Positions 1-11,039 of a stretch of DNA of 64,000 nt are shown piece by piece (the first letter of the stretch is position 1; every line of letters begins with the position of its first letter). The notes below the pieces were generated by a model. The model was not told where the DNA came from. It saw only the letters and a program-made list of their open reading frames with translations, and searched no databases. The stretch lies in assembly GCA_020853705.1 (NCBI GenBank), contig JADYYK010000206.1:26168-90167 (forward strand). The letters run 5' to 3'. The stretch is from Deltaproteobacteria bacterium (GTDB taxonomy: Bacteria > Myxococcota_A > Polyangia > Haliangiales > JADYYK01). A program made the translations under genes and the position numbers.

Positions 1-395
1 ATCAGCAGCTGGTCGACGTCGAGGGCGAGGATGCGCTCGGCGTCGGCGGGGATGAGGTTCGTGATCACGGTGACGTGCAGGCCGCGCGACTTGAGGCCGG
101 CCAGGAGGTCGTAGATCTCCGGGTGGGTGAAGGGCTCGCCCATGCCGGAGACGATGACGGCGCGCAGGCCGCCCAGCGAGCGCACGTCGTCGACCAGCTC
201 GAACATGTCGAGCAGCTCGACGCGCTGCCGCTTCCACGCCGGCGAGCGCGCCAGCGTCAGCAGCGGCGAGTGATCCCAGCAGGTGATGCAGTTGGTGTTG
301 CAGCCGTTGGTGACGTCGAGGTGCAGCGTCTGCGGGCCGATCAGCGGGGTGCCCGCGTCGATGCCGCGCAGGGCGTCGTTGCTGGCGCGGCTCAT
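1..395 (-). CDS. radical SAM protein, 3' part beyond the window
   Basis: The first 131 codons of a radical SAM enzyme; the gene leaves the window at base 1. Residues 30-40 contain the 4Fe-4S/SAM signature C-x3-C-x2-C in the context NGCNTNCITCW. A later VIVSGMGEPFTHPEI segment resembles the glycine-rich SAM-binding GGEP-type motif, followed by a strand (HVTVITN) typical of the TIM-barrel fold. The ATG at 395 overlaps the TGA of the upstream glycosyltransferase as ATGA, so translation is coupled. It is the last visible gene of a tight minus-strand run 3767->1. The family is very broad, so the substrate cannot be named. The glycosyltransferase neighbour hints at cell-surface glycan or natural-product chemistry, which is inference. 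Confidence 0.85.
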   Translation of the reverse strand, partial: MSRASNDALRGIDAGTPLIGPQTLHLDVTNGCNTNCITCWDHSPLLTLARSPAWKRQRVELLDMFELVDDVRSLGGLRAVIVSGMGEPFTHPEIYDLLAGLKSRGLHVTVITNLIPADAERILALDVDQLL

Positions 396-2143
396 GAGGC
401 CCGCGGTGGTGATGCTGGCGCGGGCGTCGCCGCGGGCGTCGCCGCGGTCGACGGCGTGGCCGCGGCCAGCAGCGCGCCGTTGGACGGCAGCTCGCCGGCG
501 CTGCCCTGGGCGCTCGACAGGTAGGCCACGCCCCGGTACAGGTCCTCGCCGCGCGTGCGCAGCCCGCCCAGGAAGCTCGCCAGCTCGCGCGTCAGCGCCG
601 ACGCCGACAGCTGCTTCTCGGGCGCCAGCAGCTTGAGCAGCGTGGCCGCCCCGGCCCAGTCGTCGAACGGCGCCAGCTCGCCCAGGAGCTCGGTCACCGC
701 GGCGGCGCGCTCGGCCGGCGTGGCCAGCGGCAGCTTGCGCGAGGCCTGGGTGATCACGCGCAGCGCCGCCGGCACCGGGATGCCGCGCGCGCCCACCGCG
801 GCCATCAGCTCGCAGGCCAGGCGCGAGGTCGACTCGGTGCCGCGGTCGACGCGCCGCTTGCGCCCGTTGCCGTTGCCATGGCCATGGCCGTTGCCAGCGT
901 CGCCGTCGCCGTCGGGCGGCGCCAGCGCATGCATGACGTCGATCAGGGTCTCCAGCGCCAGCCCCTGGCTGCGCGCCGCGGCCAGCACCTGGTCGTCGAT
1001 GGCGGCCTCGGCCGCGGCGCTCGCGCTCGCCGGCATGACCAGGCGCAGGAGCTCCGCGGCCGCCTCGCGGGCATGGTTCTTCGGCAGCAGCGCGCGCGCC
1101 GCCGCGGCCGCCACCTCGCGCGCCGCCGGGTCGCGCCAGCCCTCGACCGCCGCGCGCAGCGCCGCCGGCAGCCCGGGCCCCGGCTCCAGCACCACCGCCG
1201 CGCCCGCCGCCGCCGCGCGCGCCGCGCGCACGTGCTGCTCGTCCGCGATCTTCTCTTGCGGCAGGAACACCGTGGGCACCCCCGCGTGCAGGAGCTCGCT
1301 CCAGCTGTTGTAGCCGGCCGCCGACACCGCGAGGTCGAGGCCGCCGTGCAGCTCGGCGGCGCCGCCCCGGGTCAGCCAGGTCACGCGCTCACCGTGCAGC
1401 GCGCGGCCGCGATACAGCGGCCCGGCGCCGACCACCACATGCACGTCGGGCAGCTCCAGCAGCGCGCGCACGCAGGTCGAAAGCTGCTGCTCGGCGCCGC
1501 CATCGCCGCCGCCGCCCGCGGTCACGTACACCGCCAGGCGCCCGTCGGGCACGCCCAGCTCGGCGCGCGCCGCGGCCCGCGCCAAGAGCTCGACGCGCTC
1601 GCGCACCATCACGGGGCCGACATAGTGCAGCCGGCTCTGCACCGCCGCGGGCACCTCGACCTCGACCGTGCTGCGATGCTCGGGCACCACCAGGGTGTCG
1701 TACAGCGGCAGCATGGTCTGGAAGTCCGTGCGCGCGCCGAACGCCGCCTTGACCGGCCGGTAGATGAAGGCGCGGTGGCGCGCCAGGTCCAGCGCCGACA
1801 AGAGCTCGCCGAACGACCCGCGCGGGAAGCTGTCGACCACCAGCAGGTCGGGGCGCAGCAGCCCCAGCGAGTGCCACACCCACTGCTTGGCCAGCGCCAG
1901 GTAGGTCAGCTTGTCGACCCCGGCGTCACCGATCGTCGTCTTGGACGGCAGCTTGAACGACGCGAAGCGCTCCCCGAACAGGAGGCCGTCGGCCTCGCAC
2001 GAGGTCAGGAAGTAGATCTCCGCGCGCACCCCCGCGTGCAGCGCATAGCGGCGCATCCAGCGGTTGATCGCGATGAGCCGCGTCAGGTGGCCGACGCCCG
2101 ACCCGTTGACCGCATAGTTGACGATGCGCAGCGTGCGCGCCAC
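392..2143 (-). CDS. MurG/GT28-like glycosyltransferase with C-terminal extension
   Basis: A 583-residue protein. Residues 1-50 (RIVNYAVNGSGVGHLTR...) are a Rossmann-like acceptor lobe starting with the GxGH-type loop of GT-B enzymes. Residues about 210-370 hold the donor lobe, with a glycine-rich VTAGGGGDGG strand-loop and the AAGYNSWSELLHAGVPTVFL block typical of GT28/MurG C-terminal domains that bind a UDP-sugar. A His/Gly/Asn-rich linker near residue 420 leads to an Ala-rich helical tail of about 150 residues not seen in MurG. The GTG at 2143 lies 2 nt after the previous stop and fits the first conserved strand; in-frame sequence upstream overlaps the previous gene in low-complexity Arg-rich translation. 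The sugar donor and acceptor are unknown. Confidence 0.8.
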   Translation of the reverse strand: MARTLRIVNYAVNGSGVGHLTRLIAINRWMRRYALHAGVRAEIYFLTSCEADGLLFGERFASFKLPSKTTIGDAGVDKLTYLALAKQWVWHSLGLLRPDLLVVDSFPRGSFGELLSALDLARHRAFIYRPVKAAFGARTDFQTMLPLYDTLVVPEHRSTVEVEVPAAVQSRLHYVGPVMVRERVELLARAAARAELGVPDGRLAVYVTAGGGGDGGAEQQLSTCVRALLELPDVHVVVGAGPLYRGRALHGERVTWLTRGGAAELHGGLDLAVSAAGYNSWSELLHAGVPTVFLPQEKIADEQHVRAARAAAAGAAVVLEPGPGLPAALRAAVEGWRDPAAREVAAAAARALLPKNHAREAAAELLRLVMPASASAAAEAAIDDQVLAAARSQGLALETLIDVMHALAPPDGDGDAGNGHGHGNGNGRKRRVDRGTESTSRLACELMAAVGARGIPVPAALRVITQASRKLPLATPAERAAAVTELLGELAPFDDWAGAATLLKLLAPEKQLSASALTRELASFLGGLRTRGEDLYRGVAYLSSAQGSAGELPSNGALLAAATPSTAATPAATPAPASPPRAS

Positions 2144-2145
2144 GG

Positions 2146-3447
2146 CTAGCTCGCGTCCAGCAGGCTGCTCGCGCGGCTGCTGTCGTCGCTGGTCGCGGCC
2201 GCCGCCGCGCTGTCGTCGAAGCTGCTCAGCGGATCGCGCTCGTAGCGATGGTCCGGGTGGCGGCTGTAGAACTCCTGCACCCCGGGCAGGAAGTCGCCGT
2301 CCAGGCGCCCGTCGGTCATGAGGTCCCACCACAGGAAGTCGTCGACCAGGCTGGCGCGGTGGTAGCCGTCGAACGCGTAGACGGTGTGATAGGTCTGCTG
2401 ATAGCGCTCGCGGCGCTTGCGATAGCGCTCGCTGCGATCCTGGAAGCGACGCTCGAACTGCTCCCCCGGCATGTTCTGCCACGCCATCTTGGGGCGCCCC
2501 CACTTGACGATGTCGCGACGCACCTTCTGGATGGCCGCGGCGAGCTCCTGGCGCGGCTTCTTGAGCTGCTCGTTGGCCAGCCCCTCGAGGTACTCGCGCT
2601 TGGCCTCCATGCCCTTGAGGCGCTTGTACATGATGGCGAGGTCGGGCGTCGCCGCCAGGCGATCGGCCAGGTCAGCCATGCCCAGGCTGCGCAGGTAGCC
2701 CCACAGCAGGCGCTGCGCGGCCTCCAGGTGGCGCGCCTCCAGCGAGGCCAGCGCGTCGGTCCGCTCGCCATGCTCGCGCTCCAGCGCCTCGCTGATGGCG
2801 ATCTGCTCGCGCAGCTCGGCCAGCCGGGTGTCATAGACGGCCAGGGTGTCGCGGGTCGACACCAGCTCGGCGCGCAGCGCGGCGAAGCTGCCGTGCTTGG
2901 GGAAGCGCGCCAGCAGCTCGTCGCCGGCCTTCCAGTCGCCGTAGTAGCTCATGCGCCACCATCCGACGCTGTACTTGTCGGTGCCGTAGCCGACCTGGAG
3001 CAGCCGGTCGCGCCGCGGATGCGCCGACAGCGTCCACACCTGCAGCAGCGGCGCGCGGAACTCCTCCAGCTCGTCGACCTCGCGCACCAGCGACCCGATG
3101 CGCGGCGCGCGCAAAAGCTCGCGATCGCGATAGCGCGGCTCGGCCTCGATCTCGCCGAGGCGCGTCTGCAGCGTGGCGCGCTCGCGCTCGCGCGCGGCGA
3201 TGAGGTCGTTCTGGCGCAGCGGCGCATACCCGGTCAGGCGCACCGCCTGCTCGATGGCCTCCGGCGTCAGCGCCGGCAACATCGCCGCCGCCAGCTCGGC
3301 GCCCGCCTGCGTCTCCGCGGCGTCGACCTCCTTGATGCGCTGGGCGTGCTCCGCCAGCAGGCGATCCAGCTGCGCCACCTCGCCCTCGAGCTGCGCGAGT
3401 TGCTCGCGCAGGCAGCGCTGGACCTCGTAGTGCCCGTGCCCGGTCAT
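2146..3447 (-). CDS. hypothetical coiled-coil protein
   Basis: A 433-residue, charged, mostly helical protein. Residues 8-45 and about 200-330 show heptad-like Leu/Ala spacing with many Glu, Arg and Gln, consistent with coiled coils. The centre (TDKYSVGWWRMSYYGDWKAGD) and a C-terminal Tyr/Arg-rich stretch are aromatic-rich, and the tail is Asp/Ser/Ala-rich. There is no signal peptide or membrane segment, so it is probably cytoplasmic. Its ATG at 3447 overlaps the stop of the small upstream gene (ATGA), and its TAG sits 2 nt before the glycosyltransferase GTG. It is therefore part of one coupled operon and may scaffold or assist the glycosyltransferase/radical SAM pair; that role is inference. 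I do not recognise the family. Confidence 0.7.
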   Translation of the reverse strand: MTGHGHYEVQRCLREQLAQLEGEVAQLDRLLAEHAQRIKEVDAAETQAGAELAAAMLPALTPEAIEQAVRLTGYAPLRQNDLIAARERERATLQTRLGEIEAEPRYRDRELLRAPRIGSLVREVDELEEFRAPLLQVWTLSAHPRRDRLLQVGYGTDKYSVGWWRMSYYGDWKAGDELLARFPKHGSFAALRAELVSTRDTLAVYDTRLAELREQIAISEALEREHGERTDALASLEARHLEAAQRLLWGYLRSLGMADLADRLAATPDLAIMYKRLKGMEAKREYLEGLANEQLKKPRQELAAAIQKVRRDIVKWGRPKMAWQNMPGEQFERRFQDRSERYRKRRERYQQTYHTVYAFDGYHRASLVDDFLWWDLMTDGRLDGDFLPGVQEFYSRHPDHRYERDPLSSFDDSAAAAATSDDSSRASSLLDAS

Positions 3448-3767
3448 GGCCGCGGCAGCCGCGCGATGAAGCGCTGCGCCGCCAGCTCGAGCTCGGCCTC
3501 GTCAGCGACCTCCAGCTCGTCGATCAAGAGCAGGTGGAAGTCGCCGCGCTCGATGGCCGCCTCCAGCGCCGCGATCACGGCCGGCGTCAGCTCGACCCGG
3601 TCACCGGCCTCGGTGGTCAGGTACTCGTACCCGACCCGGTGCGCTGGATCGTAGCCATCCAGCACCACCTCGAAGCCAGCGCCCACGAGCTTGAAGCCAT
3701 GCTCGATGTGAAACCCGGCCGCGCTGAAGCACCGCTCCAGCACCGCCCCCCCGGTTCGCTCGTCCAC
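3444..3767 (-). CDS. small hypothetical protein, first gene of the coupled operon
   Basis: A 107-residue acidic, soluble alpha/beta protein (VLDGYDPAHRVGYEYL; FHLLLIDELEVADEAELE). The Asp/Gly/Tyr-rich centre could suit a small enzyme or binding domain, but I do not recognise the family. The GTG at 3767 was chosen because the hexamer TACCAT lies exactly 6 nt upstream, the spacing seen at many operon-first genes here. An ATG at 3774 is out of frame. Its stop overlaps the next start (ATGA), making it the promoter-proximal gene of 3767->1. Confidence 0.65.
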   Translation of the reverse strand: MDERTGGAVLERCFSAAGFHIEHGFKLVGAGFEVVLDGYDPAHRVGYEYLTTEAGDRVELTPAVIAALEAAIERGDFHLLLIDELEVADEAELELAAQRFIARLPRP

Positions 3768-3773
3768 GCGCGC

Positions 3774-3779
3774 ATGGTA
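3774..3779 (-). promoter_or_regulatory. -10-like TACCAT, 6 nt before GTG 3767
   Basis: The spacing puts the predicted transcription start at or next to the start codon (leaderless pattern). No clear -35 is visible. Confidence 0.5.
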
Positions 3780-3794
3780 GCGGGGGGGGCCGCG

Positions 3795-4313
3795 CTAGTC
3801 GAGCGTCGGGCGCGGCCGGAGCGGCTCCCGCGGCGTGCTGACCGTGGTGCGCTGCCGGGTCTGGCTGCGCGGGCGGGTGATCACGATGGCCAGCACCAGC
3901 GCCGCGGCCCAGTACAGGTAGGCGCCCTGGCGCAGGCGGACATCCTCGAACAGGTGCAGGTCGAACTGCGCCAGCAGGGTCGACAGCCAGCCGATGACCA
4001 GCAGCACGATGCGGGTCAGGTGGTGGGTGCGTGAGCTCGGCGCGCCGCGCCACTCGGTCGAGGTGCGCCAGCCCAGCAAGCCCAGGCTGAAGAGGACGAG
4101 ACCGAGCCGGGCGGCGGCGTGCATGTCGCCCGTGGCCAGGGTGTGGATGGCGGTGGTGGTGCAGCTGACCGGGGCGGCGTGGCCGTGGCCGAACCACAGC
4201 GGCAGGTCGCAGGCGCGGATGACCTCATAGGGCAACACGACGGCCAGCACCAGCAGGACGAGGCCCAGCACGCCCGTGACGAGCGCAAACAGGGGAGGTT
4301 TCGGGGCGGACAT
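3795..4313 (-). CDS. hypothetical four-helix membrane protein
   Basis: A 172-residue protein from the chosen ATG at 4313 (MSAPKPPLFALV). It has four hydrophobic segments: about residues 8-26, a segment within a Thr/Ala/Leu-rich stretch near 70-83, 104-120, and 133-148. The last is followed by a basic, Arg/Thr-rich cytoplasmic tail. An in-frame ATG at 4397 would add a Cys/His-rich N-terminus, but that extension has no hydrophobic character. Neither start has a convincing ribosome site or -10 hexamer, so the start is uncertain. No family is recognised. It lies 27 bp before the operon 3767->1 and might be cotranscribed with it, but that operon has its own promoter-like signal. Confidence 0.6.
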   Translation of the reverse strand: MSAPKPPLFALVTGVLGLVLLVLAVVLPYEVIRACDLPLWFGHGHAAPVSCTTTAIHTLATGDMHAAARLGLVLFSLGLLGWRTSTEWRGAPSSRTHHLTRIVLLVIGWLSTLLAQFDLHLFEDVRLRQGAYLYWAAALVLAIVITRPRSQTRQRTTVSTPREPLRPRPTLD

Positions 4314-4442
4314 GCACAGCACGAGAGAGCAATGGTCGTGCCGGCAGCGGTGGCAGTCGAATCGCTGGCTTGCGCGTGCGGGAGTGACGCGGTCCATGGA
4401 CCTGGATCAGCGTGGCGGGGCGCTGGCCCAGCGCTTCGCGGC

Positions 4443-5012
4443 CTACTTCACGGTGATGACGATGACTGCCGGTGGCAGCGTGCCGACTTGCAGCGCCAGC
4501 GGCGGCTCCACCCTGACGCGGTAGCTGCCGGGCGGCAGCTTGCCCTGCTCCTGTGCGAAGCGGCTACCGCAGATGTCGACCTTGCCCAGCCCATAGGACA
4601 GCGCGGTCCACCACAGGTCCCTGACGTACTTCGCGCCGGGCGCGACGGTAATGGGCGGCAGCGGGGCGCGCGGAGGGTCCTCCTTGAGGTCCGCGGAGTC
4701 GGCGCAGCGATTCCCGTCGGGGCTGGGCACCCAGCCGGGGACCTCCTTGCCGTCGGGGCCGAAGATGGTCGCGGTGAAGACCTCGCCGCTGTCGAGCAGC
4801 GTGAGCGGTGTGGTGCCGTGGTTCTCGAGGGTCCAGAACAGCTGTGTGTAGGCGCCGACCGGGATGCTCGGGGGCTCGGCGCGCAAGGTGATGGTGACCG
4901 ACCTGGGCGCGGGTGACGCCAGCGGGAAAGGGGATGGCGCGGGCGCGGGCGCGGGCTTCGCTCGCGCACCACCACATCCAGCCACCACGACCAGCACCAG
5001 GACGCGCTTCAC
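4443..5012 (-). CDS. hypothetical exported lipoprotein
   Basis: A 189-residue protein with a very short hydrophobic leader (KRVLVLVVVAGCGG), a lipobox-like VAGC and then a Pro/Ala spacer. This suggests an outer-membrane or periplasmic lipoprotein. The mature part reads as a beta-sandwich: SVTITLRAEPPSIPVGAYTQLFWTLENHGTTPLTLLDSG resembles Ig-like/CARDB-type domains that evaluate extra-cytoplasmic proteins. It has two further Cys (residues about 102 and 156) that could pair. The GTG at 5012 is supported by TAGACT 6 nt upstream. The function is unknown. Confidence 0.7.
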   Translation of the reverse strand: MKRVLVLVVVAGCGGARAKPAPAPAPSPFPLASPAPRSVTITLRAEPPSIPVGAYTQLFWTLENHGTTPLTLLDSGEVFTATIFGPDGKEVPGWVPSPDGNRCADSADLKEDPPRAPLPPITVAPGAKYVRDLWWTALSYGLGKVDICGSRFAQEQGKLPPGSYRVRVEPPLALQVGTLPPAVIVITVK

Positions 5013-5018
5013 CTGGAG

Positions 5019-5024
5019 AGTCTA
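5019..5024 (-). promoter_or_regulatory. -10-like TAGACT, 6 nt before GTG 5012
   Basis: Same leaderless spacing as several other genes in the window; no ribosome-binding site is visible between the hexamer and the start. Confidence 0.5.
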
Positions 5025-5031
5025 CGTCAGC

Positions 5032-5628
<597 letters not shown>

Positions 5629-5738
5629 CGCGCGCTGATGACGTCATAGCCGAAGCGCGCGCCACAAGCCAGCCCGTTCAAACCAAGGTTGGCCACCATT
5701 GCTCGAAATCGCGGCGCGGTTGTGCTTGGATGCGCGCC

Positions 5739-6248
5739 ATGAAGACCCCTGGCCGCTCTCTGTTCACCTTGACCCTGGCGTTCGCTCTGCCCCTGCTGCT
5801 GGCCTCCTGCGGCGGCGACGGCGAGGATGGCAACAAGGACGGCGCCGTCGTCAGCGACGGCCAGACCGGCATCGACGCGCGCACCATCGACGCCAGCACC
5901 ATCGACGCCCGCCCGCCGGGCCAGTGTGTGCAGAACGTGTGCGGCGACAACGGCTCCGACAAGCGCTGCGACGATCTCGACCAGTGCACCAACGTGTGCG
6001 GCGGCGCTGGCGGCAGCACCTGCTCGCAGGGCTTCGTGTGTCAGACCGACGTGTGCACCTGCAACGTGCTGTCGTGCGGCTCGCTCGGCTTCGGTCGCCG
6101 CTGCGTGGCCAACAACACCGGCGCCGTCGCCGAGCCGGGCGGCGCCATCACGCTGTGCACCAACAAGTGCGCCGCCGTGGGCTGGCCGCCGTGCTCCTCC
6201 GGCTACGAGTGCATCGGCAACGTCTGCGAGCGCATGATCAACCCGTAG
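5739..6248 (+). CDS. Cys-rich hypothetical lipoprotein
   Basis: 169 residues from ATG 5739. It has a basic N-terminus, a hydrophobic core and a lipobox LLASC followed by Gly/Asp, then an Asp/Thr/Ile-rich spacer with repeats of the form IDAxTIDA. The mature C-terminal 110 residues contain many regularly spaced Cys (CVQNVCGDNGSDKRC, CTNVCGG, CTCNVLSC), suggesting a small disulfide-knit surface domain of the type common in myxobacterial lipoproteins. An in-frame ATG at 5730 would add three residues. A TTGGAT hexamer ends 7 nt before 5739, weakly favouring the downstream start. The family is unknown. Confidence 0.75.
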   Translation: MKTPGRSLFTLTLAFALPLLLASCGGDGEDGNKDGAVVSDGQTGIDARTIDASTIDARPPGQCVQNVCGDNGSDKRCDDLDQCTNVCGGAGGSTCSQGFVCQTDVCTCNVLSCGSLGFGRRCVANNTGAVAEPGGAITLCTNKCAAVGWPPCSSGYECIGNVCERMINP

Positions 6249-6262
6249 CGGCGCGGCGCGGG

Positions 6263-9667
<3,405 letters not shown>

Positions 9668-9676
9668 CCGCCCACG

Positions 9677-9682
9677 ATTCTA
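9677..9682 (-). promoter_or_regulatory. -10-like TAGAAT for the kinase at 9667
   Basis: Nine nt before ATG 9667. It lies back to back with TATAAT (9688-9693) of the divergent gene, so the two promoters occupy the same 32 bp and RNA polymerase binding should be mutually exclusive. Confidence 0.45.
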
Positions 9683-9687
9683 GGCCC

Positions 9688-9693
9688 TATAAT
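9688..9693 (+). promoter_or_regulatory. consensus -10 TATAAT, 6 nt before GTG 9700
   Basis: A perfect TATAAT in a very G+C-rich context. Position +1 would fall on or beside the GTG, so the mRNA would be leaderless. Confidence 0.6.
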
Positions 9694-9699
9694 GCCCGC

Positions 9700-11013
9700 G
9701 TGGCAGAGGAGACGCTGGACGACAGCACGCGGGGCTCGGCGGGCACGGTGGGCCCGCCGTCGCCAGGTCTCGTCGTGGTGTTCTCGGCCGGGCGGCCCGC
9801 CCTGGGCGCGCTGGTCGTGCCACCCGCAGGGATCGTGATCGGTCGCGAGCCTGGTGTGGGCCACACCCTGGATGACCAGCGCCTGTCCCGGCGCCATGCC
9901 GAGATCAGGCGGCGCGGCGGGGTCTTCGTGGCGCGCGATCTCGGCAGCCGCAACGGCAGCTTCGCCGATGGCGTCGGGCTCGGCGCGGAATGGTCACCTG
10001 GTCTCCGGGTGCTGCGCCTGGGCGACAGCGTGCTGGTGCCGGCCGCCGATGTGCGGCCGTTCAAGGACGGCGTGGTCTCGGTGGTCGACGGCGTCGTGCG
10101 TGGGCCGCGCCTGGCCGCGCTCTACCAGGACATCGCCAGCGCGGCGACCTCGGCCACGACGCTGCACATCCGTGGCGAGACTGGCAGCGGCAAGGAGCTG
10201 GCTGCGCGACAGTTCCACCGCGTCGGCCCGAGGCCTGAGGGGCCCTTCGTGGCGGTCAACTGCGCGGGCATTCCCGCCGCGCTGGCCGAGCGCCTGCTGT
10301 TCGGGGCCCGGCGCGGCGCCTACTCCGGCGCCGCCGCCGACACCGAGGGCTACCTGCAGACCGCCGACGGCGGCACGCTCTTCCTCGACGAGGTCGCCGA
10401 GCTCGGCGCCGAGGTGCAGGCCAAGCTGCTGCGTGTGCTGGAGACGCGCGAGGTCCTGCCGCTGGGCGCCCAGCGACCGCTGAGGGTGGATGTGCGGGTC
10501 TGTTCGGCGACTCACCGTGACCTCCGGGCCGAGGTCGCCGCAGGGCGTTTTCGCGAGGATCTGTACTTCCGCCTGGGTCGGCCAGCCCTGACCCTGCCAC
10601 CGCTGCGCGAGCGGCCCGAGGAGGTGCCCTGGATCATCGCCGAGGCGCTCGCCGCGGTGCGGCCCGCGCTGTCGGTGCGGGCGTCGTTCGTCGAGGCGGT
10701 GCTGCTGCGACCCTGGCCGGGCAACGTGCGCGAGCTCCTCACCGAGGTCGCCGAGGCCGCCCGCCGCGCCACCGCCGCGCGCTCCCGACGGCTGGAGGCG
10801 GTGCACCTTCCGCCCGAGGTCGGCCAGCCGATGGCCCCCGCGGCCGGCGCCGCGCCGGAGCCCGCCATCACGCGGGCCGGCATCGAGGCGGCTCTGGCCC
10901 GCGCGCACGGGAACGTGTCCCAGGCAGCCCGCGAGCTCGGCATGCACCGCACCCAGCTGCGCCGCTACGTCACCAGCTTCGCCATCGACCCGCGCCGCTT
11001 CGGCTCAGGCTGA
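9700..11013 (+). CDS. FHA-domain sigma-54-dependent transcriptional activator
   Basis: 437 residues. The FHA domain (about 25-118) shows IGRE at 47-50, SRRHAEI from 63 and SRNGSF near 83, so it binds phosphothreonine peptides. The AAA+ domain has Walker A GETGSGKE (159-166), the sigma-54 contact loop as GAYSGA (206-211; canonical GAFTGA), Walker B TLFLDE (226-231) and the RFREDLYFRL segment (283-292). A Fis-type helix-turn-helix occupies about 392-425. This is the myxobacterial FHA-EBP architecture, activated by Ser/Thr kinases. The divergent WD40 kinase is the obvious candidate to feed it a phosphothreonine partner, which is inference. A GTG start is used, with TATAAT 6 nt upstream. Its target sigma-54 promoters were not identified. 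Confidence 0.93.
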   Translation: MAEETLDDSTRGSAGTVGPPSPGLVVVFSAGRPALGALVVPPAGIVIGREPGVGHTLDDQRLSRRHAEIRRRGGVFVARDLGSRNGSFADGVGLGAEWSPGLRVLRLGDSVLVPAADVRPFKDGVVSVVDGVVRGPRLAALYQDIASAATSATTLHIRGETGSGKELAARQFHRVGPRPEGPFVAVNCAGIPAALAERLLFGARRGAYSGAAADTEGYLQTADGGTLFLDEVAELGAEVQAKLLRVLETREVLPLGAQRPLRVDVRVCSATHRDLRAEVAAGRFREDLYFRLGRPALTLPPLRERPEEVPWIIAEALAAVRPALSVRASFVEAVLLRPWPGNVRELLTEVAEAARRATAARSRRLEAVHLPPEVGQPMAPAAGAAPEPAITRAGIEAALARAHGNVSQAARELGMHRTQLRRYVTSFAIDPRRFGSG

Positions 11014-11034
11014 GCGCGCGTCCAGCGCTCAGCC
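11008..11034. terminator. bidirectional hairpin between convergent genes
   Basis: A perfect 10-bp inverted repeat (GGCTGAGCGC / GCGCTCAGCC) with a 7-nt loop. It includes the TGA of the activator gene and lies 6 bp from the stop of the DUF4157 gene. No U-tract is present, so termination strength is uncertain. Confidence 0.55.
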
Positions 11035-11039
11035 GACCG

